Assembly: GCA_009845835.1 (NCBI GenBank)
Contig: VXYV01000078.1
Coordinates: 1-63,061 of the forward strand
Source: Gammaproteobacteria bacterium
GTDB lineage: Bacteria > Pseudomonadota > Gammaproteobacteria > Pseudomonadales > Azotimanducaceae
Length of the DNA stretch: 63,061 nucleotides
Reading direction: 5' to 3'
Below, piece by piece: positions 9,046 through 17,254 of the stretch. Both the position numbers and the translations under genes were made by a program. The notes beneath the pieces were generated by a model. The model ran no database searches. It was not told the origin of the DNA and worked only from the letters and a program-made list of their open reading frames with translations. How positions within the stretch are numbered: position 1 is the first letter of the stretch; each line of letters begins with the position of its first letter.

Positions 9046-10164
9046 ATGCAAATCCTCAAGATCGAGTGTTACACATTTCCTGTCCCGTTCAAATTTGTTT
9101 TTCGCCATGCTTCGGCTACGCGCTCAGAAACAGAAAATTTTCTCGTCCGTGTGTCAACTAATACCGGCACCGTAGGATTCGGAGAAGGTTGTCCACGCTC
9201 ATACGTAACGGGCGAGACAATCAACAGTTGTCGGCGATTTATCACAGAACACCAAGAATCGTTTCGAGATAAGGTGAACTGTGTGAACTCATTGATTCAA
9301 TGGATCAAGGATCATGATGAACTCATTGATGCTAATCCGAATGCGTTTAGCGCGCTCGAAGGTGCCACCCTAGATGTACTGGGCAAACACACGTCCATGC
9401 CAACCGAAAAATTATTCAATATTGAGCAAGAAAATTTCACCTTGAAATATTCAGCGATAATCGGTAACTCGTCTAGCTCGACGTATCATTCATTTGCGAA
9501 AAAATACTTATCCCTTGGCTTTATCGATTTTAAGATCAAACTCTCGGGAATAGTACAAGACGACCAAGGTAAACTGGAGGTATGGACCCAAAAATCACTA
9601 ACGAATTCAATCAATGTTCGTTTGGATGCCAATAACTATTGGTCCAACGCACGCGAATGTATCGCTTACTTGAAACAATTACCAGCAGTGTTCTGGGCGA
9701 TCGAAGAACCCTTACGACCTCGCGACTTTGAAGGCATGTTTGAGGTTTCCGAAGCATTAGGTACAAAAATAATCTTGGACGAAAGCTGTATTACAACAGA
9801 AGACATCCGATCCCTGTCTGGAAATCAGTGGTTGTGCAACGTTCGTGTTTCGAAACATGGTGGCATTTACCGTGCGCTTGAACTCGTCGCTGAAATCAAA
9901 AAGAAGAAATTTGAGTTTATCCTGGGCGCGCACGTCGGCGAAACTAGTCTGCTCAGTCGCGCGACGATACTGCTTACGCAAAGTGTACAAAACTCTCAAA
10001 GGGCATTAGAAGGGGCATTTGGGACGCATCTACTGAGTCACGATTTGACTGATCCCGAAATCAAATTCAATAATGGGGGATTGATTGAGTTGAGTGACTT
10101 GCAATGTTTATCCCAACCAGGTTTCGGTATGGAAGTGAAAGCAGATTTGTTGCGTCAGCTCTAA
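9046..10164 (+). CDS. Enolase-superfamily enzyme, dipeptide epimerase-like
   Basis: The 372-residue protein has the muconate-lactonizing/dipeptide-epimerase active-site pattern. A KxK pair sits at 163/165 (DFKIKLSG). Metal ligands are Asp194 (VRLDANNYW), Glu220 or Glu221 (AIEEPL) and Asp245 (ILDES). The second catalytic Lys is Lys270 (VRVSKHGG). Such enzymes abstract the proton alpha to a carboxylate, and with two opposed lysines they commonly epimerise L-Ala-D/L-Glu-type dipeptides. Its position behind a GH3 amide ligase suggests a substrate that is an amino-acid amide, but this is inferred. The start is ATG 9046. Confidence 0.82.
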   Translation: MQILKIECYTFPVPFKFVFRHASATRSETENFLVRVSTNTGTVGFGEGCPRSYVTGETINSCRRFITEHQESFRDKVNCVNSLIQWIKDHDELIDANPNAFSALEGATLDVLGKHTSMPTEKLFNIEQENFTLKYSAIIGNSSSSTYHSFAKKYLSLGFIDFKIKLSGIVQDDQGKLEVWTQKSLTNSINVRLDANNYWSNARECIAYLKQLPAVFWAIEEPLRPRDFEGMFEVSEALGTKIILDESCITTEDIRSLSGNQWLCNVRVSKHGGIYRALELVAEIKKKKFEFILGAHVGETSLLSRATILLTQSVQNSQRALEGAFGTHLLSHDLTDPEIKFNNGGLIELSDLQCLSQPGFGMEVKADLLRQL

Positions 10165-10483
10165 AACAAATAGCAGATTCGACACTACGGAAATTTTCAG
10201 TGTACCAACACCAAAACTAAGATCTCTGACGCCGTGAAAAGTGGTTCGGGAAACCTCAAGATTCCATTAGAGCAGTCGTTACGAATAAAATTTATACTTG
10301 ATAAAGTTACGTTCTACAACTAAAAGTTAAAATTGTGCTAGCGTAACTCAAATTTGAGTAATAAGAGTAGAAACCCTTTGGGTAAATTCTCATGGGGAAC
10401 ATGGATATGTTAGAGTTCCACCATACAAAGCATGGCGGTCCTCTATCCTATTGAAATCGCGAACAAAAAGGAGAATTTTGCTT
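10165..10483. other. Intergenic region before the TonB-dependent receptor
   Basis: About 319 bases with no gene. It presumably contains the promoter of the receptor gene. A good Shine-Dalgarno sequence (AAGGAG, about 10470-10475) lies just before ATG 10484. I see no Fur-like or other clear operator and no obvious terminator for the upstream cluster. Confidence 0.4.
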
Positions 10484-12907
10484 ATGCGAAAACACGACCG
10501 CATCACAGTCATAGGACTGTTGGTAGCCCTAACCTTTATGCTACCATACAACTTATTGGCACAGTCAGAAGAAGGTGAGGACTCGGAAGCGGCCGAGAGT
10601 TCCGAAGACGTCGAAGTACTCGTCGTAATAGGCTCTAGGAGTCGAACGCCTCGAACGGTAGATGATTCCACCGCACCGATTGACTTTTTTGACTCGGATG
10701 AACTGACCTCGATCGGCAACACGGCAGATATAACCGATGCACTCCGTTCACTCGTTCCCTATTTCAACGCATCGATCGCTTCCGGCGACGGCGACACGTT
10801 CGTTCGACCGACATCGTTACGCGGTCTTGCACCCGACCAACACCTCGTCTTGGTTAACGGAGTACGGCGACATCGGGCGGCTTTGATCGCTGAATTCGTT
10901 CCCGCAGCAGGGAAAGGTGCACACGCACCAAATATCGGTATGATCCCAAGCATCGCGATCGAAAACATTCAAATCTTACGCGATGGTGCGTCAGCACAAT
11001 ACGGCGCCGACGCAATCTCTGGGGTGATGAACTTTCAGACTAAAAAGTCAAGCCAAGGTGGTATACTTCGAACTCAATTCGGTTCTTTCTTCGACGGCGA
11101 ACGAAACTTTAAGGTCGACGGGAACGTCGGTCTGCAATTAGGTACTGAAGGTTTTGTGAACCTCAGTTTCGAACGCAATTACAACCAAGCCCATTCACGC
11201 GGAGTTCAACGGCCAGATGCACTAGCCCTGATAAATAGCGGTGTACGAGAAGTAGGTCTCGATTCACCTTTCGAGGATAAAGGTCTCGCGCAAACTTGGG
11301 GACGTCCACGCCACGAAGCATTACTACTGTTTGTGACCGCTGGACATCCGATCTCGGACACCTTGAGTTGGTATATGCAAGGAAACCTTGCGCAAGCACA
11401 TGGTAGATATCGATTTTTCTATCGCGGACCAACCCATTCCACCCTTACCGCTCTTGCAGAAGAGGGATTCACAGGGTTACCCCAAGGTTTTACTCCCTAC
11501 TTTGACGGCGAAACCGATGACTATTCTGTTGTCGTTGGCGCTGAAGGCGAACTCGACAGAGATTGGTTCTATGATGTAAACTTCAGTGTTGGAAACAACA
11601 TCATTGACTTCACCCTGTACAACACAATTAATCCATCCATCGGCTTAAACGCTGCCGGCGAACCACTACAACGCGATTTCGACGTCGGTGCCCTTGGACA
11701 GACGGAACTTGTCGTTAACGGAGATCTGCGCAGGCAATACACTGAAAATATCCATGTTACCATCGGCGGTGAATGGCGTAGTGAAGAATTCAGAATTTTT
11801 GCTGGCGAAGCGACCTCGTACGAAGGTCTCGGTTCGAGTGGATTCAAAGGCTTCTCACCTGAAGATGAGGGCGATTACGAAAGACAGAATATGGGTGCTT
11901 TCATTGAAGTAGAACGTGATACTGACAACATGCTCTGGCAAGTAGCAGCTCGATATGAACGTTACTCAGATTTTGGCGAAAACTGGACAGGTAAAGCCGC
12001 CCTAAGATATCACTTTGATGAGCGCATTACGTCCCGTTTAACGATATCAACCGGCTTCCATGCACCTACACCAGGGCAAGGGAATATCCAGAAAGTAACA
12101 ACTACGTTCGATACCAATACCGGGGGACAAACAGAACAAGGGTTTGTACGTTCGCGCCACCCATTTGCACGCCAAGCTGGTGGTAAGAAACTTGGAGCCG
12201 AGACTTCACTCTCCTATACCTGGGGAACAATTTTCGACACGGATGAAGTGTTTGAAAACTCCAAATTGTCAGTAGATATCTACCAAATTAGGATCAATGA
12301 TCGAATCTACAAGACCCAAACTCTCCCCGTTTTAGGTCCAGGCGGCATTCAGACGAACGTTTCATTCTTCACGAATGCTCTAGACATTCAGTCTAGTGGA
12401 ATTGACATCGTTTATACTGCACCAATCATTATTGAAGGGATTCCTAGTGATCTCAGTATCGCACTGAGTCACAACGAAGTCAAAGTATCAAGTCAATCTG
12501 CAGTGAACGGAATTTTACCGGTTCCGGCTGCTGACATTGAAGATATTGAGAACAGCTATCCCAACCTAAAAATCGTTGGCACTTCAACTACTACACTGAA
12601 CGAACGATGGAGCATGATCTTGCGAGGACAGTATTATGGTAGCCACTACGACGAACGCGGTGTAATAGGTGGCTCACCTCCGACCAAAGAATTAGATGCA
12701 ACATTCTTCGTAGACTTTGAAGCACGCTTCAAATGGCGAGACGATATTCATGTCAAGTTTGGTCTAATCAATGCGTTCGATACTTACGTAGATACGATTG
12801 GTGAACCGTACGCTAACCGTCTGAATGTTGGACTTCCTTACGCCCGCCGAACAGCCGCAAATTTTGAAGGTGGCTCATACTACGGGACCATTGAATACCT
12901 TTGGTAA
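10484..12907 (+). CDS. TonB-dependent outer membrane receptor
   Basis: The start is ATG 10484, after AAGGAG; the open frame extends further upstream, but this start gives a clean signal peptide (RKHDRITVIGLLVALTFMLP, cleavage near LLAQ). The 807-residue product has an acidic segment, then a plug domain (VVIGSRSRTPRTVDDSTAPI, LVNGVRRHRAALI, IQILRDGASAQYGADAISG) and a long beta-barrel. The barrel has repeated aromatic strands and ends in YYGTIEYLW, the terminal aromatic signal for barrel insertion. Such receptors import siderophores, vitamins, sugars or peptides using TonB/ExbBD energy. The substrate is not evident. A strong terminator follows, so it is transcribed alone. Confidence 0.92.
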   Translation: MRKHDRITVIGLLVALTFMLPYNLLAQSEEGEDSEAAESSEDVEVLVVIGSRSRTPRTVDDSTAPIDFFDSDELTSIGNTADITDALRSLVPYFNASIASGDGDTFVRPTSLRGLAPDQHLVLVNGVRRHRAALIAEFVPAAGKGAHAPNIGMIPSIAIENIQILRDGASAQYGADAISGVMNFQTKKSSQGGILRTQFGSFFDGERNFKVDGNVGLQLGTEGFVNLSFERNYNQAHSRGVQRPDALALINSGVREVGLDSPFEDKGLAQTWGRPRHEALLLFVTAGHPISDTLSWYMQGNLAQAHGRYRFFYRGPTHSTLTALAEEGFTGLPQGFTPYFDGETDDYSVVVGAEGELDRDWFYDVNFSVGNNIIDFTLYNTINPSIGLNAAGEPLQRDFDVGALGQTELVVNGDLRRQYTENIHVTIGGEWRSEEFRIFAGEATSYEGLGSSGFKGFSPEDEGDYERQNMGAFIEVERDTDNMLWQVAARYERYSDFGENWTGKAALRYHFDERITSRLTISTGFHAPTPGQGNIQKVTTTFDTNTGGQTEQGFVRSRHPFARQAGGKKLGAETSLSYTWGTIFDTDEVFENSKLSVDIYQIRINDRIYKTQTLPVLGPGGIQTNVSFFTNALDIQSSGIDIVYTAPIIIEGIPSDLSIALSHNEVKVSSQSAVNGILPVPAADIEDIENSYPNLKIVGTSTTTLNERWSMILRGQYYGSHYDERGVIGGSPPTKELDATFFVDFEARFKWRDDIHVKFGLINAFDTYVDTIGEPYANRLNVGLPYARRTAANFEGGSYYGTIEYLW

Positions 12908-12921
12908 CCAATAGTTGAAGT

Positions 12922-12942
12922 TTGTGTGAAAAAATCACACAA
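12922..12942. repeat. Perfect inverted repeat downstream of the receptor gene
   Basis: TTGTGTGA and TCACACAA (8-base arms, 12922-12929 and 12935-12942) flank an AAAAA loop, just after the receptor stop codon and before the strong terminator. It could be a 3' mRNA-stabilising hairpin or a weak terminator on its own. It lacks a T run. Confidence 0.5.
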
Positions 12943-12967
12943 CTGAATTCATAAATTATTCTCGTAT

Positions 12968-13006
12968 GAAGGGTCGTTATTGTTTTGATGCGACCCTTCT
13001 TTTTTT
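12968..13006 (+). terminator. Rho-independent terminator of the TonB-dependent receptor gene
   Basis: The stem GAAGGGTCG (12968-12976) pairs with CGACCCTTC (12991-12999) and is followed by an unbroken run of T. It is the cleanest intrinsic terminator in the window and separates the receptor gene from the methyltransferase gene. Confidence 0.9.
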
Positions 13007-13048
13007 CACTTCAACTCGTCGATTAAGTCACCGTTAATCAATTAGAAA

Positions 13049-13684
13049 ATGCCTGAATGGGTTGAGGATGCTGATTCAGGTATCTACCAAGCATACGGGA
13101 CGTTCTTTCTCCGTACCCAACATCCATTCGTTCGTCGCCTCAAACGCTACTACTCTCCTTCCGCTCACGGTACACGCGCGTGGCAAAGTAGTTTTGTTCT
13201 GATTGATTACTTGCAACATAATCCCCCTACAGTTGCCACTAAGTTAATGGATCTAGGCTGTGGGTGGTCGGCAGTCGGTGTGCATGCTGCGGTACATTGG
13301 CAAGCAAAAGTTACCGGAGTCGACATTGACCCTAATGTCTTCCCCTATATGCACCTACTCGCTTCGTTAAATAATGTAAAAATCGAAGAACGCAACGTAG
13401 ACTTCGCGCATTTAGAAACCGCCGAACTAGCAACACAGGATATCATCGTTGGTGCTGATATCAGTTATTGGGATGAGTTGATTGATCCCCTTCAGTTAGT
13501 CATCGAGATTGCGATGTCAAATGGTGTGCCTAGGATTGTGCTTGCTGATCCTGGGAGACCGACGTTTTATGAACTTGCAGCTAGGTGCGAAGCTAAGTGG
13601 AACACAGAACTCAGACGATGGTATGCTGTTGAACCCAATCGTTACACCGGCGAGATTTTGGAGATCCAGCCACTAGGGGCGTAA
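13049..13684 (+). CDS. Class I SAM-dependent methyltransferase
   Basis: The 211-residue protein has motif I KLMDLGCGWSAVG (about residues 67-79), a motif II-like VTGVDIDPNVFP with an acidic ribose-binding residue, and DIIVGADISYWDE further on. This is the Rossmann core of SAM-dependent methyltransferases. It loosely recalls METTL21/nicotinamide N-methyltransferase-like small enzymes acting on proteins or metabolites, but the substrate cannot be read. It converges with the lipoprotein gene at 13690, five bases away. Confidence 0.75.
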   Translation: MPEWVEDADSGIYQAYGTFFLRTQHPFVRRLKRYYSPSAHGTRAWQSSFVLIDYLQHNPPTVATKLMDLGCGWSAVGVHAAVHWQAKVTGVDIDPNVFPYMHLLASLNNVKIEERNVDFAHLETAELATQDIIVGADISYWDELIDPLQLVIEIAMSNGVPRIVLADPGRPTFYELAARCEAKWNTELRRWYAVEPNRYTGEILEIQPLGA

Positions 13685-13689
13685 CAGTA

Positions 13690-14388
13690 CTATTCTTCGA
13701 CTGGGTCTTTTCCAGCAATAAAGTCTTTGAGTTGTTCAGCCAAGGACGCACAAGCACTCGCTTGAGTTCGTGCGACAAAAGGTATTGGTACAACGATAGC
13801 AGGTACAAAACTCATCCCCTTTGATTCGGCACTCAAACGACCCACGGTGATTCCGCGATCGATATCCCAGATCGTTGCTTCATAGTCTGAGCCGGCTTCC
13901 CAAGTAAGAAAACCGAAACAAGCCGGTATTCCCCCAGTTGCTACCGCGCATTGCACTGACCCACTTTGATCAGTACGTTGCGTTGTACCATTTACCCACA
14001 CGATATACCGTGCATCGATCTGTTCTAAGGTTTCACGAATGTTCTCATTCTCAAAATATCGGGGCATCTCATCAACGTTTCTAGGTGCGCTTCGGGGCTC
14101 AAACCAAGGAAACAACGCATCCACAAACTCACGATCAGACATCACTTCGATTGCACCTTGTCCAGACGAAGTCTTTTCTGTTAGACATTCAATAAAACTC
14201 TCTTCTGTCTCATTGCGAGTGTTAGATTTACGGCGTAATATGGCGATCACTTCGCCCTCTTCAATTCCGGTATCGGCTTCACGAAACTGCTGTTGTGTAG
14301 TCGAGACACATCCAGGTAAAACCAGATATCCTAGGAAGAAAACTCCTACAAGGACGATTGTTCGAAACGTAGTTTGTAACAATTTCAT
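13690..14388 (-). CDS. Lipoprotein of the ExbB/vWA cluster
   Basis: The ATG at 14388 overlaps the upstream stop as ATGA (14385-14388) and follows a GGAG. The 232-residue product starts with a signal peptide ending in a lipobox (YLVLPGC), so it is a lipidated envelope protein. Later it has mixed alpha/beta sequence with YIVWVNGTTQRTDQSG and ATIWDIDRGITVGRLSAESKG. That recalls periplasmic CsgG- or TolB-like N-terminal domains, but I do not assign it. It is the last gene of the co-directional cluster and probably an outer-membrane-associated part. Confidence 0.8.
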   Translation of the reverse strand: MKLLQTTFRTIVLVGVFFLGYLVLPGCVSTTQQQFREADTGIEEGEVIAILRRKSNTRNETEESFIECLTEKTSSGQGAIEVMSDREFVDALFPWFEPRSAPRNVDEMPRYFENENIRETLEQIDARYIVWVNGTTQRTDQSGSVQCAVATGGIPACFGFLTWEAGSDYEATIWDIDRGITVGRLSAESKGMSFVPAIVVPIPFVARTQASACASLAEQLKDFIAGKDPVEE

Positions 14389-15113
14389 GGTTGACTGTTC
14401 TCCTTTATCCATTCACGTACTGCTGATTTTATTCTTGGATCTCCCCGTCTGGGTGGATCGGCTATATTAGCTAAACTAGCCACAATCAAAAGCGCGGCGT
14501 CTCGATACGCGTTCTGAGTTGCCTCGGCAAGTGCAGAATCCGCTTTATCCATAAAGCTTGAATAGTCCTGTTTATTGGCCTTGCCGTAAGCCGCTATCAT
14601 CCACGCTACTTGAGTTCTCCTGGCTTCGGGATCCTCGCGACCTCCGCGACTAGCTGTGGACGCAAAATCTAATTTGGTACCGTCAGGGAGAATAATATCA
14701 ATTCCATATTCAATCCAAATTTCATAATAATCGTTACGAGATTGTCGCGGAGTCATCAACTGTACACGAATTATGGAGGGTACAAGAACACCAGCAACAT
14801 TTTGTGGTATCGCGTCGAGCGAATCCACATGCACCACTTCTTGAAACATCTGGCCAAAAGTGCGATCAAATACGGTTTTCTGATTCCTACCAAGATCTAT
14901 TGTGATGGAACCTCGATCCGCAACTTTCTGTTCATGCACATATTCAACGAGTTCAGTTGAATAGTAAACCCCTACGTTAAATGGATGAGGGTCCACTATC
15001 GGCGTAGGTACAGTCGCGTCGGCCGTTACGGTGATATTTCCCGCACATGCGCTGAGCAGACTTAAGCCCAGTACACTAAACGCTAGCGAAAATAAAGTTA
15101 AACGAATTCGCAT
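14385..15113 (-). CDS. Lipoprotein of the ExbB/vWA cluster
   Basis: The start is ATG 15113 after AGGAG; the open frame extends upstream without a better start. The 242-residue product has a lipoprotein signal (LSLLSACAG) and a domain with VGVYYSTELVEYV and GVLVPSIIRVQLMTPRQ, close in pattern to other bacterial lipoproteins with a CsgG/LpoB-like alpha/beta fold. The role is unknown. Its gene sits between a vWA gene and the last lipoprotein gene with only short gaps or overlaps. Confidence 0.8.
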   Translation of the reverse strand: MRIRLTLFSLAFSVLGLSLLSACAGNITVTADATVPTPIVDPHPFNVGVYYSTELVEYVHEQKVADRGSITIDLGRNQKTVFDRTFGQMFQEVVHVDSLDAIPQNVAGVLVPSIIRVQLMTPRQSRNDYYEIWIEYGIDIILPDGTKLDFASTASRGGREDPEARRTQVAWMIAAYGKANKQDYSSFMDKADSALAEATQNAYRDAALLIVASLANIADPPRRGDPRIKSAVREWIKENSQP

Positions 15114-15145
15114 GACCTGAATTCTCCTATGTCTGTCGTCTTTGA

Positions 15146-16144
15146 TCAATTAATAGATGGCAGTCCGACGAATGTTCCGTGATTACGCACGGTTAATTCA
15201 CGCATTAAGTTTGTGTATCGAAGAATGTGATTAACTTGTCCAATACTCAAGTAAATCGGGAAGCCAACTGCATGAATGCGAACTCGTCGATTGCCTTCGG
15301 CATCCGCGATATTCTTTGCATCAATTCGATCCACTACTTCTTCGACGGTCCAACCACCCTGCACCGAAAAATCATCTCCAAATATGTAAAGACTAATACG
15401 TTTATTAGGATCATAAAAGTCGTCGATCGCCGTAATGATGCCAGGTACGGGATTAGAAATGGACTGCTTCGGCCAGCCGCGTAATCCGTCCACGATCGCC
15501 CGCCTTGCATCTGGAGTGTCCTTCAACCACTCACCAGCATGACGTGGATACATATATTCGCCGTCATTATTCAGAATTTGTACCCCCTTAACGACAGGAT
15601 AGATATTCAGTACTTCTTCGAATTTCTGCACCACTGTAGTCCAATACCGTCGCATACTACCGGAGGTATCAATGACAAATACAATATACTCGCTATCGAC
15701 GGTGATTCCACCAATAGTTCGATCTTGCCGACGCCAGTCAGTACCGAGTAACCGAATCATTTCATCGGATAGAGTTTGTTTGGCGCGAGTGAGATCCTCA
15801 ATTTCTTCCGATTGAATCTCAGAAATTTCCAGGACGGATACAAATCGACTCGTGAGTTCTGTGAGTTCTTTTTGCAATTTGATGATTTCTTGGATTTCAA
15901 CGTCTAAATCTTTCTCAGTCTCCTCTTTCGCTCGTTCAAGTTTTTCAGTCTCACCAAAAATTTCCTCGATAGCTGCCTGGCGAAGTTCAAGTAAAGCAAG
16001 GAGCTGTTCCCTACTCTGCTCAAGAACAGAAGGAATCCCAAACTTGGTGATCATAAGCAGCAATATGATCGCGCCAAAACCGCAACAAATCACATCCAAA
16101 AAAGCTAAACTTAATGCTGACGTCTCACGATTGCGTTTTTTCAT
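15146..16144 (-). CDS. Membrane-anchored vWA protein with an ExbD/MotB-like N-terminus (first)
   Basis: The start is ATG 16144, overlapping the upstream gene by ATGA; the frame also opens at TTG 16150. The 332-residue protein has a basic start, then one membrane helix (about 10-33) containing Asp17 in LAFLDVICCGFGAIILLL. This resembles the helix of ExbD, TolR and MotB, where an Asp carries the proton. A Glu/Lys-rich coiled coil follows (about 43-130), then a vWA domain with the MIDAS motif VIDTSGSM (Asp159). The large domain would lie in the periplasm and bind a partner through a metal ion. It pairs with the second vWA protein and the ExbB-like channel. The stator role is inferred from these motifs and gene order. 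Confidence 0.85.
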   Translation of the reverse strand: MKKRNRETSALSLAFLDVICCGFGAIILLLMITKFGIPSVLEQSREQLLALLELRQAAIEEIFGETEKLERAKEETEKDLDVEIQEIIKLQKELTELTSRFVSVLEISEIQSEEIEDLTRAKQTLSDEMIRLLGTDWRRQDRTIGGITVDSEYIVFVIDTSGSMRRYWTTVVQKFEEVLNIYPVVKGVQILNNDGEYMYPRHAGEWLKDTPDARRAIVDGLRGWPKQSISNPVPGIITAIDDFYDPNKRISLYIFGDDFSVQGGWTVEEVVDRIDAKNIADAEGNRRVRIHAVGFPIYLSIGQVNHILRYTNLMRELTVRNHGTFVGLPSIN

Positions 16145-17253
16145 GGCCAATCCTCAGACGGTGTCATAAAAGTACCCGCAGTTTGATAACACAAACTCCA
16201 AAAAGCACCTGCGGCCCATGGATCGCCTTCCAAGGGGAACAAGATTACGTTAATGGTTACACCTATGGGTACCATACTTCGTTGTATATCTAAAAACAAC
16301 GAGTGACGTTCGTTAGCACTGACCGTAAGTTTCCGGCGGAGAAACTCGTGGGTTAAGTTACTACGGTTGGAGTCATCCATCGTCGGTAAGCCGTCGGTAA
16401 TTAGAAAGATATTATCTGGTAAAGGATCCATCTCACTAAATCTTCTGAATAAACGCTCTAAATTCGTTCCACCTTCGGGCGGAGTTTCTCGCAACAACTG
16501 TACGGCTTCGATGACTGGATCAGTTTCAAGAACCGGACTCCAATCGCCATCACCCACGAGAAACTTAACCGATTCATTAAATCCAGCGATTTGTACATTA
16601 CTGTCAAGTGGTAAATTGGCTGCTAACCATTCAACGGTGTCGATCGCTCGACGCCATTTTGGGGATTTCAATTGTCGTTCCACCGACATGTTTCGCGTGC
16701 GAACGATGTTCACAATGGTTTTATCCAACATACTCGCTGACATATCTAAGGCAATCAAAATATGATTACCACCAACATATAGACCAGTCAGATACTGTCG
16801 GTCCCCTTCTCCGAGAATTTCAATGGGAGTTTTACCGCTAGCCTCATCTCGAGATTCAAGTAAATCAAGCTCCATTTGTGCCGACTGAATTTCACTTCTA
16901 AGTAACTCAAGTGTCGCACTTAGATCTATCGCATTCTTTTCCACATCGTCGACTTCATCCGTTTTTGTTTCCACTTCCCGCAGTAATTCTTCTATACGTT
17001 CTTTGGCATCAGCGATACGGTTACGTAAATCACCGACAACTTCCATCAATTCAGCGCGATTCTTCTCAGCTTGTTCCGTTTGGTAGTCGATCAGTCGTAT
17101 TTCATTAAGCAACTCGGGATCAGACTTTTCAGTCTTGACAATCGTGTGGTTGATGATCAAGAAGATAAGAATAACTGCGCCAAAACCTCCAGCCATCACA
17201 TCCAAAAACGAGAGTGTGAATACATTGACCGTGCGTTTTCTTTTCTTAGCCAT
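16141..17253 (-). CDS. Membrane-anchored vWA protein with an ExbD/MotB-like N-terminus (second)
   Basis: The 370-residue protein has the same layout as its downstream neighbour: a basic start, a membrane helix with Asp18 (TLSFLDVMAGGFGAVILIFL), a coiled coil (about 45-135), and a vWA domain with MIDAS residues in IALDMSASM (Asp170) plus ITDGLPTMDD. The two vWA proteins share the FLDV-x-x-x-GFGA core of the helix but differ elsewhere, so they are diverged paralogs and not a recent duplication. Two different D-type subunits in one operon suggest a heterodimer inside an ExbB-like pentamer, which is an inference. The start codon is one base downstream of the preceding gene's stop. Confidence 0.87.
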   Translation of the reverse strand: MAKKRKRTVNVFTLSFLDVMAGGFGAVILIFLIINHTIVKTEKSDPELLNEIRLIDYQTEQAEKNRAELMEVVGDLRNRIADAKERIEELLREVETKTDEVDDVEKNAIDLSATLELLRSEIQSAQMELDLLESRDEASGKTPIEILGEGDRQYLTGLYVGGNHILIALDMSASMLDKTIVNIVRTRNMSVERQLKSPKWRRAIDTVEWLAANLPLDSNVQIAGFNESVKFLVGDGDWSPVLETDPVIEAVQLLRETPPEGGTNLERLFRRFSEMDPLPDNIFLITDGLPTMDDSNRSNLTHEFLRRKLTVSANERHSLFLDIQRSMVPIGVTINVILFPLEGDPWAAGAFWSLCYQTAGTFMTPSEDWP

Positions 17254-17254
17254 C

